Shown piece by piece: positions 44,843-55,249 of a stretch of 64,000 bases of DNA. Source of the stretch: Selaginella moellendorffii (taxonomy: Eukaryota > Streptophyta > Lycopodiopsida > Selaginellales > Selaginellaceae); assembly GCF_000143415.4 (NCBI RefSeq), contig NW_003314265.1:83231-147230 (forward strand), written 5' to 3'. A model generated the notes under the pieces. It made no database searches and had not been told where the DNA came from. It worked only from the letters and a program-made list of their open reading frames with translations. The stretch's first letter is position 1; each line of letters starts with the position of its first letter. Position numbers and translations under genes: made by a program.

Positions 44843-46944
44843 TTATGCAACCTTGCCGCTATGGCTGACTCTCTTCGCGTTCTTGGCGATGGGAGCTTGC
44901 AAGCGCTGTCGCGGAGCTTTCGCGGTGCTTAACTCAGGGGCCGGGGGCCGCCTGGAACTAGCTCGTCTTTGCTCGATCACGTCTCGATGATATCCCTGCT
45001 CAAACCAGCGCCAAGATCAAAGATTGCTCTTACCCAAGATCAAAAGTTACCTGCACCACGAAGTTTCGTCTCTGGCAATCCAGGAACATGTTGATCCGCC
45101 ATGGAACCTGGGCCATGATCTTGTCCCGGACGATCCCAAAGCTTATCTGGTCTCGCGATGTGAAACGATCCACCTCATTGAACCACAGGCACGTAAATAA
45201 GTTTGTCAGCGGAGTGTGCTCGCGGACGATGACACAGCCCTCGGGGACGTCTGTCTAGCAGCACAAGTTAGTGAATCCCAAACCCGCGATTCTTTGTATC
45301 ATACCACTAACGATTGGCAGCTTGGCAGTTGTGTAAGGCACCAGTCCTTCCTTGCGGTAGAAATTCACCTGCGCATCAATGGAGGCATTGTTGTACTTTC
45401 TAGCTAACTTGTTAGCTTCTGCCTCTGTGAAAACGTCGAAGCGCTTGTAATGCTTGGAGATGGCGAAGGTGTCGTGCGTTCTCCACAAAAATCTGAGAAA
45501 AGAAAAAACGTTCATGCAGGATTGTTTCACCAAACTACGGACGTACCTTTCCATAATCTGGTAGGGATCAACCACGAGCTCGAGCTTGCCATCGATCCAC
45601 AGAGAGAACCTTGCATTTGGAAATAGGCGATGCGAGAGAAGTTTCGGGATCTGCACAGAAGGAAACGTTGAGTGATTCCATATCATTCACAAGCTATAAA
45701 CACCTACCTTCCCAGTGCGCCTTGGATCTAAGTAAGGAATGTTGTGGACTGTCACCACTCTCCACAGACCAACCTTTTTAGTTCTAGAGTAAGAACCACC
45801 CCTCTTGATGATTGCTGCCTGGGTTTCTTCGTCGACAAACATGAAAAAGCAAACGTTTTTCTTACTATGCTCGCTGATGTGTTTGGGCTGCTGCAAGGGG
45901 TCATAGTTCCCTGTAGAACAATATGAATAAGACGAGAAGAAACAGCCGTAGAAAGCTTACCAAAGATGGCAGAGATAACCACAATGCCATGGCACTTTTC
46001 CATGTCATACAAATCGAACTCGTCAATGTCGAAACCGGAACCAACACCGGGTTTGATTCCCCTGGCAAAACTGGAAGAGCATTGGACAATGTGAGTAGAC
46101 AGAATAGAAACTTAAAAGAACCATACCCGCAGTACAAGTGCATCGATTCCTCTATCTTGTGTGATCTTTTGCGATCCTCCAAGGTGGGATGGCCGCCAAA
46201 AGCCGATCCCGGCGAAGTTGCCGCAGTAGAAGCATCTTCTCGTACATAGGTGAGGTTCTGGACGATGAGAGACGGAAAAACGCCAGATGGAGGATAAAGC
46301 TTCTTTGCTTCCTCGACTGGAAGGTAACAGACTGGGCAGGCTGCAACACGCAAGTGTAAGGTTCCAGACTTTGGCTGTAAAACTTTGAGAAAGACTGATA
46401 CTCACGGCGTGGTCCAGTCCTCTTCTTGTCCGCAGGAGGGGGCGGCATCGTGAAAGACTCGCAAGGGTGCCCATGAGGAAGCGGAGGGTCAAGGAAAGAC
46501 GTCGGAGGCAGCAGCCTCAGGTACTCGACCACACTCGCGGCGCCTGCCGCAGCTTCACTCGTCTCATTTGCCGCATTCGTGGAACCAAAGATGGATCTTT
46601 GCTTTTCTCCTGGGAATTTACCAAACAGGGACTGGAGAGACTCGATCCAAGAACAAACAGACAAGAAGGAGTAACAGTCCGATACCTTGCAATGGCGGCC
46701 TGGGAAGCGACACAATGCTGAAATCGCTGACGAGCATGAGAAGAGAGATGCAGGCCAGGAATGCCGCGACATAGAGGCCAGTGCGCCGATTGCTCAAGAA
46801 TCGGCAGAATTTCGAGCTCCAATCCCGGCTACTGGTCGACTGATGCTGCATCCCCCATACTTTGGGAGGAATCTTGGAAATCCGGGGCAATGGCGGCAGC
46901 TGCGCTGTGCTGCTGCCGTTGCGGTACGCCCTGGCGCCGCTCAT
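44843..46944 (-). CDS. DUF616 / MUCI70-like Golgi protein
   Basis: Read from ATG 46944 (MSGARAYRNGSSTAQL). A basic N-terminal tail is followed by one membrane segment, TGLYVAAFLACISLLMLVSD, giving type II topology. The luminal part has the conserved DUF616 series: PCPVCYLPVEEAKKLYPP, YDMEKCHGIVVISAIFG, NVCFFMFVDEET, RFSLWIDGKLELVVDP, FLWRTHDTFAISKHYKR and FTCLWFNEVDRFT. Family members include Arabidopsis MUCI70, a putative hexosyltransferase for mucilage polysaccharide, and TOD1, reported as an alkaline ceramidase; which activity applies cannot be told here. The last exon adds a basic tail ending at TAA 44845-44843. It converges on the MAPKKK end, 321 bases away. Confidence 0.87.
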
Positions 46945-47079
46945 TGGGATTTCCTCCCCATCGCTCCGCAAGAACCCTAAGCCCTAGATCAAGAAATATT
47001 TTCCCTCCAGACCGGTCCGAAAATAATGCGATCCAGTAAAAGACATCGAGGAGAATATCCCCGTGCATCTTTTCCCATT

Positions 47080-48630
47080 TTAAATCTCGCGTACCACATA
47101 TTTTCTTGTGCTGGCACCGAACGCCATAAAATCACCGTCTTGGAGCTCTTGCCTGTTCTTCCCGACCCTTTTCTTGTTCACGAAAGTTCCGTGGACCGAA
47201 TCCATATCGACCAAATGCAAACTTTCTCCGCTCCAGAGTAATTTCGCGTGCTGCGAGACAAATGCTGCGATGAATTCCCGCGAGAAGAGTACAAAAAAGG
47301 AGAGGATTCAATGAAACCATTTCGTACCTGTCTCGATATGGATGCGTGATCCAAGACGACGTCGCAAGTTGTTTGGCGACCGAAAATTAGCTCTTCTTTC
47401 TCGCAGGGGTTGATCGTGTCGACGATCTGTCCACTCTGTCGATCGCGGATACCATAAGTTATACAAGGAAGAAACGAAGAACAGAAAACGGGCAAACCTT
47501 GTGAACTTCCACAACAAATTCTTTCGGTGGCCTTCCGCTTCGTTTCCTCTCGACTTCACGCAGCTGCTTGATGAAGCCTGGATTGGGATCAACCTCCTTG
47601 CGCTGCTCCTTGAGGAACCTACAAAATCGAGAAACAATAAACTCACAAGTTACACAAACATCGGTTTCGAAACACCTTGGAACAGCACTTCACTTGATTG
47701 TCTCGTCAACTCCCCAGTGGTTGACACGCATCAGGTAGTAAGCGCACAAGGTCACGGAGCGGCTGGCTCCAGCGCCGCAGTGGACGAGCACCCGAGCTTT
47801 CGCTCTCTTTGCCTCCTCTATAAACTCGAATGCCGGTTCAAAATACTGAGTTATATTTGCGTTCGGTTCATCTGCGAAAAAGCAATAGTTTTAGATTCCT
47901 GGAAAAAAAATCAAAGGAGCTCACCAAAAATGTCGAAGTACTTGTGAGTGCATCCTTTGATTTCCTTTAAACGCTCGGTATGAGCAGTCAATACGTATGT
48001 TATGTGAAGATCGTTGAGAATGGGCACGGAGTTCGCGTGTTCCCAAGTTCCCATGTATAGGAACCGAGGTATAATCTTAAAACCAAGAGTCAGGAAATGA
48101 GAATATAAAAGAGAATTTTTTTATGCGAGTACCTCAGCTGGATAGCTTGGAATCGCCCAAGGTTTGACAGACTTACATATGATAAAAGGATATCGCTTTG
48201 AGAAACAGGCAAACGGGTCCCTGCCTTCCTCATCTATGCCAGAAACGAAAGAATTAGATTTCTTCGCGAAAAAGAAACGAAAGAAATCTAGCTCACCTTC
48301 CATGATTTTGAGAGACTTGACACGATTCTCCTCCATTAAAAACTTGGCAACTGGATCGACAATCACTTCGCTTGCCTTGCGCTTCTTCTCTTTCTCTTTC
48401 TCTTTCTTTTCCTCCTTCGTCGGCCAAACCCCAGGAACAAGAAGAACATCCCTTCCCCACCAGTAATCCTGGGACCAGACCGCGCCCATCACATACTCGA
48501 GCGACGCACCTTTGACGCGCACGCACACAGCATTCCGGATGTGGGCCACCGCGAAGTCCGATTGCTCGCGCGAATCGAAGATGAGCAGTTGTGGATCATT
48601 CACGAGCGCGTTGAACGACCGCCAGGCCAT
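47080..48630 (-). CDS. Rhodanese-like, dual-specificity phosphatase and FHA protein
   Basis: ATG 48630 gives MAWRSFNALVNDPQLLIFDS. Residues up to about 110 form a rhodanese-like domain (QSDFAVAHIRNAVCVRVKG) with a lysine-rich insert, but no cysteine is seen in its expected catalytic loop. A dual-specificity phosphatase domain follows, with RFLYMGTWEHANSVPILNDL and the signature HCGAGASRS (the HCX5R loop), so phosphatase activity is likely. A C-terminal FHA domain reads LIFGRQTTCDVVLDHASISR, then HAKLLW and DSVHGTFVNKKRVG, the phosphothreonine-binding pattern. The stop is TAA 47082-47080. The domains suggest a protein that docks on a phosphorylated partner and removes phosphate. Its end is 135 bases from the MUCI70-like start. 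Confidence 0.87.
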
Positions 48631-48842
48631 GGCGAGGAGGAAGAACCCTAACCCCCAGAATAATAGAAGATACTTTCCCGCCAAATTTCAAAAAACTTTC
48701 CACGCGGCGCTAATATGGCCTTTGGATGTAAGTTTTTCTTGCTGATCTGTTGAAAGGGCAAAAGCGAAAGCCCCATCAGGGTTTGAAACGCTTGCGCTGA
48801 AACGCTCGCGAGAGATTGATCGAATCTATCAAGAGGTCGGCG
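48631..48842. promoter_or_regulatory. Bidirectional promoter, phosphatase and gene at 48843
   Basis: 212 bases between the start codons. Contains GAACCCTAACCC near 48640, a telo-box-like word often found in plant promoters of housekeeping genes. Confidence 0.5.
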
Positions 48843-49967
48843 ATGGCGCAGCACAAGAGGCGATCGACTGTGAGTATTCTTTTGTTCTTGTGTCAATTAG
48901 CTCGGTCGCGAAAGGTTAATGTCAAAAACTCGATCTCGTCACAGCAAAACTAAGAAACCATAAAATGGGGCAAACTTCACTGACTTTGTGGGTCTGTCGA
49001 GCTTCAGTTCTTCGATCCAAATGCCTGCACTACGATGCAATACATTCCTTTTGGATGTAAGTCTTTTGTTTGCTTTGATGTCTAGTTCGTCTTTGGTGTA
49101 ATGTTTGCTTTTCTCGAATTCGAACTTTGATTTCGATTTCGCAGTGCACATTCCGGACATTAAGAAGCGCTTTGCAATCCACCATGCTGTCAAAAGATAC
49201 ATTGAAGCTGGCCATCACGACAGTGTTATCAGAAGCGGGGTAAGCATTTCGATCCAGGAAACTTGATTTTCAATGAAAAACTGCGTGTTTTTTTCTTACT
49301 TTCCCAGTGCCGCATTCGGGACATAACTCCTCCGAAAAGAATACGATGCAAGAAAATCATACCTGGTCCCCATCATCATCCTGGTAAAATCGTGATTCAT
49401 GAATTCGTTCACGAGATCAACCTTTTCTTTCTCTTCTTTTTGTTTTTGGCTTTAGTTCCTCAGAGAAGTGTGATCACTGGAAAACTCGGGCCTAAAGATA
49501 ACATCATACCTCCTCGCTGCGCTCTTGGTCCTCAGTTACTCTCTCCCGGCGGACACTACAACGAAGATGTCATCGATGGCAGATTCATCCCGAAACAACT
49601 AGTTGAGTAGCTTTTGCTTTGATCTTTGTTTTTCTCATGCCACTGTTCTTCCAGAAACCTGACAAGATCACGATAGGACACCAGCAATTCAAGAAGGAAG
49701 AAGTTAAAGACAACTTCTTCAACGTTCACCTGGTAGAACTCCGTGCGAGGAAAGTTTTCTAAAGCCTTTTCTCTCGTTTTCTTGTTCCTTGTCACACAGG
49801 CTCGCCAAGATCACGCAACGTATAAGCTCCGGACGCACGCAGCATTGACAGAGTTTTTGTACGAGGCCAAAGATCGAGCGGGCGAAGTTTTTAACAAGGA
49901 CGAATTCTCCAAAGTAAGGCCCAGCACTGCTCCAGCGGCGTCGCCGGCAAAAGCTCTTAAGAAGTGA
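48843..49967 (+). CDS. Unrecognised conserved-looking basic protein
   Basis: A seven-intron chain joins in phase to about 210 residues. The start codes for MAQHKRRST, then FFDPNACTTMQYIPFG, HIPDIKKRFAIHHAVKRYIE, ITPPKRIRCKKIIPGPHHH, KLGPKDNIIPPRCALGPQ, KPDKITIGHQQFKKEEVKDN and a C-terminal helix LTEFLYEAKDRAGEVFNK. It is basic, histidine- and proline-rich, with no signal peptide or membrane segment. I cannot name a family. In a plant with swimming sperm, a cilium-related protein is one possibility, but nothing in the sequence proves it. The model rests on consistent phase over eight short exons. It shares its promoter with the phosphatase gene. Confidence 0.7.
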
Positions 49968-50180
49968 AAGCTTTCGAACAAGCAAGAGAGAGCTTTCATT
50001 CAAAGAATTTTGGAATTTTTGTTTAGCGTCTACGATTAATGTAGTCACAGCCAGAATATCCCTTTCGCCGGCGTGAAATATGCCTAGAGGATATTCTGAC
50101 AGGTTTTGTGTATATTCTGTTAGATATTACGGCTATGGTTTTCCTCGTTTGATGAATCAAGAACGCGCCTCGCTCGATCG

Positions 50181-51576
50181 ATGGCGATGCGCTCGGCGCT
50201 CATCGGAATCCTAGCGGCATTATTTCTTTTCCCGCAGGCATCGATCGGCGCCAGCGCCAGCAGCAGGCACTCGCAAGACGGCAGGAATTCGTCATCGAAA
50301 TGCTTCCCGCTGCTCTTCTCTTTCGGCGATTCTCTCACGGATACAGGCAATGCGCAGCGGATCTTCCCATTCGAGCAGAACAGAGCCAGCCATTCCCCAT
50401 ACGGGAGGACGTTCTTCGGCCGGCCGCGCGATCGCTTCTCCGACGGGAGGCTGATGATTGATTTCATAGGTAAAGCTTGGTTCTTAGACGAAATTCTGCG
50501 CTTCTTGGTTGAAATCCGTGAATGCATGTCGATCTTTCGCAGCGGAGGCGCTGGGATTGCCATTCTTGTCCCCGTATGTGCAAGCGGTCGGATCCAGCTT
50601 CCAGCACGGGGTAAATTTCGCGACCTCTGGAGCTACGGCCACCGACATCACATTCCTCGTCCCTCACACGCTGGGCGTCCAGTGCTACTGGCTCAAGAAA
50701 TTCAAGGTCGAGGTCCAGGACGCGCGCAGCAATCCGGTAAACACCGCCCTCTTGCCGGATCTCAACTCCTTCAGCAAGGCGCTCTACGTGGTCTTCATTG
50801 GAGGCAACGATTACAACGCTCGCCTCTTCGTCTACAACATGACGATCGATCAGCTCTTCGATGCGGTGCCGGTCGTGGTGGATGAAATCGGTAAAAGAAT
50901 CGAGGTACATTGTCTATCTATCCTTCTTGGGTTCTTTGGGTTCGTTGTTTAAAAACTTTTACCGGCATTCCTTCCAGGATCTCTATGCGGAATCGGCCAG
51001 GAATTTTCTCATCGTCAACGTACCTCCAGTCGGTTGCACGCCGGAGCTGCTAACCTTCTTCAATCACGTCGACACAAATCCGGAGGACTACGACTCCGCC
51101 GGCTGCTTTACCCCATACAACGCGGTCCTGGAAGCGCACAACGATGTGCTCATGGACGCAGTGAATCGGCTGCGAAACGTCCATCCAGACGGGCTCTTCG
51201 TCTACGCAGACTACTACCGGATCACCGGAGACATCCTACGCGATCCACAAAACTACGGTAAAAACGCTTCCTCGCTTAAGTCACTTTTTACAAAACTTCT
51301 GGACACTCAGGGATGGAGGACGTGATCCACGCTTGCTGCGGCACCGGGGGCCGCTACAACTTCAACGTCTCGTCGCAGTGTGGATCCAACAGCGTCGTCA
51401 ATGGCCTGCCTTTCACGCCGCCGTCCTGCCCCAACCCCGCCGCGGCTGCCAACTGGGACGGCGTCCATCCCACCGAGGCGTTCACCAAGATCATCGCATC
51501 GTCCTTCCTCCAGGGCCGCTACATCGAGCCCCACGACGCATTTGATCACTGCCATTTCGACTTTAGCAACTTCTAA
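50181..51576 (+). CDS. GDSL esterase/lipase, secreted
   Basis: Five exons approximately 50181-50468, 50542-50904, 50979-51255 and onwards join in phase to a protein of about 350 residues. A signal peptide (SALIGILAALFLFPQASIG) is followed by block I, LLFSFGDSLTDTGN, with the catalytic serine. Then GVNFATSGATATD (block II glycine), FIGGNDYN (block III asparagine) and NWDGVHPTEAF with the catalytic Asp and His (block V). All four SGNH positions are present, so hydrolysis of esters is likely. Natural substrate is unknown. Five cysteines, including HACCGTGG, suggest disulfides. It converges on the PPR gene, with 58 bases between stops. Confidence 0.92.
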
Positions 51577-51634
51577 GCTTTCCCGGGTACGTTGTTTCGC
51601 TCTCTAGCTAGATCAAAAGGTATAGAACGTTTTG

Positions 51635-53446
51635 CTACGAATCCTCAATTGCCGCAACCATGTTGAAGAGCAACACAAAAGGAGCCGCTCCATTGTTAGC
51701 GGTGGTAGTGTCGACGCTACACGCGTGCATGGCCACCCTCCTCCCGGCCTCCACGTAACCATGCATCTTACACCCGCTCAACAGTGTATTGAGCGCCACA
51801 CTGTCCGGCAAGTACGGCATTGTGTGTAGCAGCTCCTCGGCGTCGTACACACGGCCAGCCCTGGCCAGCAAGTCGACCGTACAGCAAAAGTGGTCCCTGG
51901 TGGGCATCTGGCCGTGGTAGTCGTGGTTCATCAGCCTCACCGCCTCGCAACCTCGATCCACCAGTCCTAAATGGCTGCACGCGTTGATCACCTCCACGAA
52001 TGTGATATCGTCTGGCCTCTCGCCGTGCAGCCGCATTGAGTCGAACAGCGCGAGGGCCTCTTGCCCTAGGCCGTTTCTCGAGTATGCTCCAATCATCGCG
52101 TTCCACGCCGCGAGATTCCTCTCAGGCATTCGCTCGAAAAGGGCTCTTGCGGCAGAAAGATCCCCGGACTCGGCATATGCGGAAGTTATTCCTGTCCATG
52201 CCGCGGAATCTGGGTCGGGGATGGAATCGAATACGGCACGTGCGCGGGAAAGATTCCCGGATTGCGCGTGTGCGGTCATTAGCGCAAATGCGGCCAGAAA
52301 ATGGTTTTGCGGCATTTTGTGGAACAGGGAGCTCGCGTCGCTCAGATACCCGTTCTGAGCATAAGACGATATCAACGCGTTCCACGACGCCACGTCGCGC
52401 TCGATCATGCGGTCGAAGAGAGCCCGGGCCTGGCACAAATTGCCGCTCGCCGCGTGGCCCTGGACGACAGCCGTCCACGTCACCACGTCGGCGGCCTGGG
52501 CCACGTGGGCGAAGAGGGCAAGAGCCACGTGGACGTTCCCGGCCTGGCCCTGCGCCGCGATCATCGCGTTCCAGGAGACGAGGTCCCGCTGGGGAAGGCG
52601 ATCGAAGACGACCTGTGATTGGTCGAGGTCGCGCGCGTCGATGTGGCACTGGAGGATCGTGTTCCAGGAGATTATGCTGCGCTCCGCCATGGAGTCGAAG
52701 AGCTCGCGCGATTCGGCGCATTGCCCTAGCTGGGAATGCGCTGCGAGCATCGTGTTCCAGGAGAAGAGATTCCGGTAGGACATCCGATCGAAGAACCCTC
52801 TGGCGCGATCGATGCCACGGGACTGGCTGAAGCCCTGGATCATCGCCGTCCAGGTGATGACATTGCGCTTGGGCATCTCGTCGAAGAGCGTTGTGGCCTG
52901 ATCCAGATGCCCTTTCGCGGCAAATGCTGCGACCATTGCATTCCAGCAGGCGAGGTCTCGCTCGGGGATTTTCCAGAAAAGCCCGGATGCCTCGCGGAGC
53001 TGAGAGTGGTCCGCGTAGATCACGATCATCACTGTCAAAGAGACTACTGTGTGCTGGGGCATCTGGTAGAAAATTTCTTGCGATTGGGCAAAATGCCCGC
53101 TCCTGGCAAATGCCGCAAGGATCGAGTTCCACGACACGGCGTTCCTCTCAGGCGACGAGTCGAACATTTTCTTGGTTTGGCACGTGAGATTGTTGTGAGC
53201 GTAGGCCGCGATCATCATGTTCCAGGAGAAAACATTGGGCTGCGGGATGGATTCGAAGGCCTTGCGCGCCTCGTCGACGCTCTTGCACCGCCCGTACATC
53301 TCCACCACCAGGTTGCGCAGCAGCGTGTCGCCGCCCACACGGCTGCGCAGGAGCCGCTCGTGAATCGCTCGCGCGTCGCTCAGGCTCTTGCAGCACTTGA
53401 TCAGGCGCTCGAACGCATCGATCTCGCGCAGGAAGGGTCGTGGCAT
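51635..53446 (-). CDS. Pentatricopeptide repeat (PPR) protein, intronless
   Basis: A 603-codon frame with no introns. After a short leader (MPRPFLREIDAFERLIKC) about fourteen PPR motifs of 31-35 residues fill residues 20-560, with typical words NVFSWNMMIAAYA, RDLVSWNAMIAAQGQ and PDDITFVEVINACSHLG. The mixture of repeat lengths points to the PLS class. The C-terminus (MPYLPDSVALNTLLSGCKMHG) looks like a partial E motif; no DYW deaminase domain follows. Such proteins bind organelle RNA, usually for editing; if so it must recruit a deaminase in trans. No clear targeting peptide is visible at this start, so the true start could be different. Confidence 0.9.
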   Translation of the reverse strand: MPRPFLREIDAFERLIKCCKSLSDARAIHERLLRSRVGGDTLLRNLVVEMYGRCKSVDEARKAFESIPQPNVFSWNMMIAAYAHNNLTCQTKKMFDSSPERNAVSWNSILAAFARSGHFAQSQEIFYQMPQHTVVSLTVMIVIYADHSQLREASGLFWKIPERDLACWNAMVAAFAAKGHLDQATTLFDEMPKRNVITWTAMIQGFSQSRGIDRARGFFDRMSYRNLFSWNTMLAAHSQLGQCAESRELFDSMAERSIISWNTILQCHIDARDLDQSQVVFDRLPQRDLVSWNAMIAAQGQAGNVHVALALFAHVAQAADVVTWTAVVQGHAASGNLCQARALFDRMIERDVASWNALISSYAQNGYLSDASSLFHKMPQNHFLAAFALMTAHAQSGNLSRARAVFDSIPDPDSAAWTGITSAYAESGDLSAARALFERMPERNLAAWNAMIGAYSRNGLGQEALALFDSMRLHGERPDDITFVEVINACSHLGLVDRGCEAVRLMNHDYHGQMPTRDHFCCTVDLLARAGRVYDAEELLHTMPYLPDSVALNTLLSGCKMHGYVEAGRRVAMHACSVDTTTANNGAAPFVLLFNMVAAIEDS

Positions 53447-53671
53447 TCATCTCTGTATGGGTAAATGCGAGAGCTAGAGCTGCCCAAGAGGAAGGAGGTT
53501 TCGATCTGACACTCAGTGGATACAAACTGTGTGTGATGCTCATCCAGCAGTCACCACAAAGGCGATCATCATCGTGTCAAGAATGCCGCAAACACTAAAA
53601 CCCTACCCAAGAACCCTAGCATGTTTTACCATTTACCCAAGAGCCCTAGCATTTCCCCATTCGTTTTATTC
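53447..53671. promoter_or_regulatory. Bidirectional promoter, PPR and tRNase Z-like genes
   Basis: 225 bases between starts. Contains three related words at 53597-53650 (AAAACCCTA, AAGAACCCTAGCATG, AAGAGCCCTAGCAT), telo-box-like, typical of genes for RNA processing and translation. Confidence 0.6.
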
Positions 53672-55249
53672 ATGAGAGTGGCGGCATCCAAGCTCAGGAA
53701 GAGCGGCATTGCGCAGCGCATTTCATCCGGTAAGGTGATCTACCTCTCGATCGACGCGGAGGCTCATACGCATTGCAGTGAGTGACGATCTCGTGAAAAT
53801 CCGTCAAGCCGAGAGGCGCAAGGTCGAGATTGTCACGGATCAATCTTTCGAGCTCCCAGGTGGGAAATTTCTCCACATTTCGTCCGATCACAGCAAACAC
53901 AAGGGCACGAAGTTCGCATTTCTCGGCACTTCTCTCTTCCCTGGAAGAACCGAACCGTGCCTTCTTGTAAAAAATGGTGAGTTTTTCTCTCTTTTTGTTT
54001 TCTTGGCTTTCGAGAACTTTCTTTTAGAAGGACGATGCTTCATTTTTAACTGCGGAGACAATGTGTATCGCGAACTTCAGCGTGCCTCTTATCTCGAGAA
54101 GCAGTGCACGATTTTTATAACGAGCATGGACATCAACAATGTATCCAAAGAAGGTCTTTTCATTTTTTTCGTTCTAGCTCGAACCTTGACAAAGAAAATT
54201 TCCTCCCAAATGGAACTATCAGATCGTTGGACTCCCTGGTAAGAAGCTCTTTCTTTCTCTCGTTTTATTCTTCTCACCGTTGCGATTTATCATCCTTCCA
54301 GGTCTTTTGTCGCCTGGAGTTTTACCTCCACCCGTGGTAATCTATGGGCCTCAAGGTCTGCGGCAGTACATTAGAGCTACGCTACGAGCCTGCTTTGCTA
54401 GAGTTCCCACAAAGTATACCGTGCATGAACTCCTTTTAAACAATGTAAGGACCTTGTGTTGCAGTATGCTGATTTGTATATGGTTTTTTTTCTTTTCAGG
54501 ACTTGAGAGTTGGAAATCAGCAATCTCAAGACTTGATGCACGAAGATGAGCTTTATGGAGACGATCTGCTGTGCTCTGGAAACGATTCATATCCACTGTA
54601 AGTCCTTTCGTTATTCGCGTCGTAATGAAGCCTTGTCTAACTCTGTGCAGCGTCGAAGATGACCACCACAACGTGATATCCTGGTCTTTGTGCCAAAAGA
54701 AACAAAGCTGCGGTTTCATCTACAAGGAAACGGGAACGTAAGTTTTCTATTATGTTCCCAAACACAGTGGGTAGCAAACTAATGATGTCACTAGAAAGGA
54801 TTGCAGTTCGGGAAACTCCATTGGTAAGCTCTACGCTAAGCGTCTTTCACTAAAGTTGAGAATTCTACGTAGCTTTGGTGAGCCGGAAGAGCGAGAGAGT
54901 ACCATGGTGCTTGAAAGCCAAAGACGTGGATGTTCTCGTTCATGAAATTGACAATACCATCCATGGAGCTCGTAAGTGTCCCACCCTCTAATCCAGAGCC
55001 TTGAAATAAGAGAACTTCTCATGTCAATCCAGAAATCGCTGGGGATCAAGCCAAGGCTATCAACGCCAAGTCCCTTGTGATGAGCGGCTGTTCAGTGAGT
55101 CTATTTTGTTGCAATGCAACTGTATGTTGACAAATTCTTGGCAGAGAACTGGAAGCCAGGAACTTGAAGCAGCTAAGTCGAGATTTGGAAAAGCAAGCGT
55201 AGCTCTAAGCATGGACCACGTTACCTTCACTTTGAATAACAATGGATGA
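53672..55249 (+). CDS. tRNase Z-like protein lacking the zinc-binding residues
   Basis: Exons 53672-53729, 53779-53976, 54028-54140, 54223-54238 (16 bases), 54302-54444 and several more join in phase to about 330 residues. The fold order is that of short tRNase Z: FAFLGTS, RCFIFNCGDNVYRELQR, TIFITSMDINN/IVGLPGLL, VVIYGPQGLRQYIRATL, TKYTVHELL, VDVLVHEID and INAKSLVMSGCS. Functional enzymes have HXHXDH where this has SXDXNN; the Asp of the GD motif is Ser/Arg, and the His of GHST and of LTHFSQRY is also lost. Only VHE near the end survives. No frame break exists, so it is a retained protein without metal-dependent RNase activity. It may bind tRNA or an active partner. It is transcribed head to head with the PPR gene. 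Confidence 0.8.

Noticed and set aside
50181-50885. Unspliced 234-codon GDSL frame
   Set aside because: It runs into the first intron and shifts out of frame; splicing restores the GDSL blocks.
52122-53132. 336-codon alternative frame and plus-strand frames of 242-264 codons over the PPR gene
   Set aside because: Low-complexity Arg-rich translations in GC-rich DNA; the PPR frame is clearly the coding one.
54141-54222. Retained reading through the tRNase Z-like intron (frame with SKEGLFIFF)
   Set aside because: Removing GT..AG between 54141 and 54222 restores the conserved GLPGLL alignment in phase.
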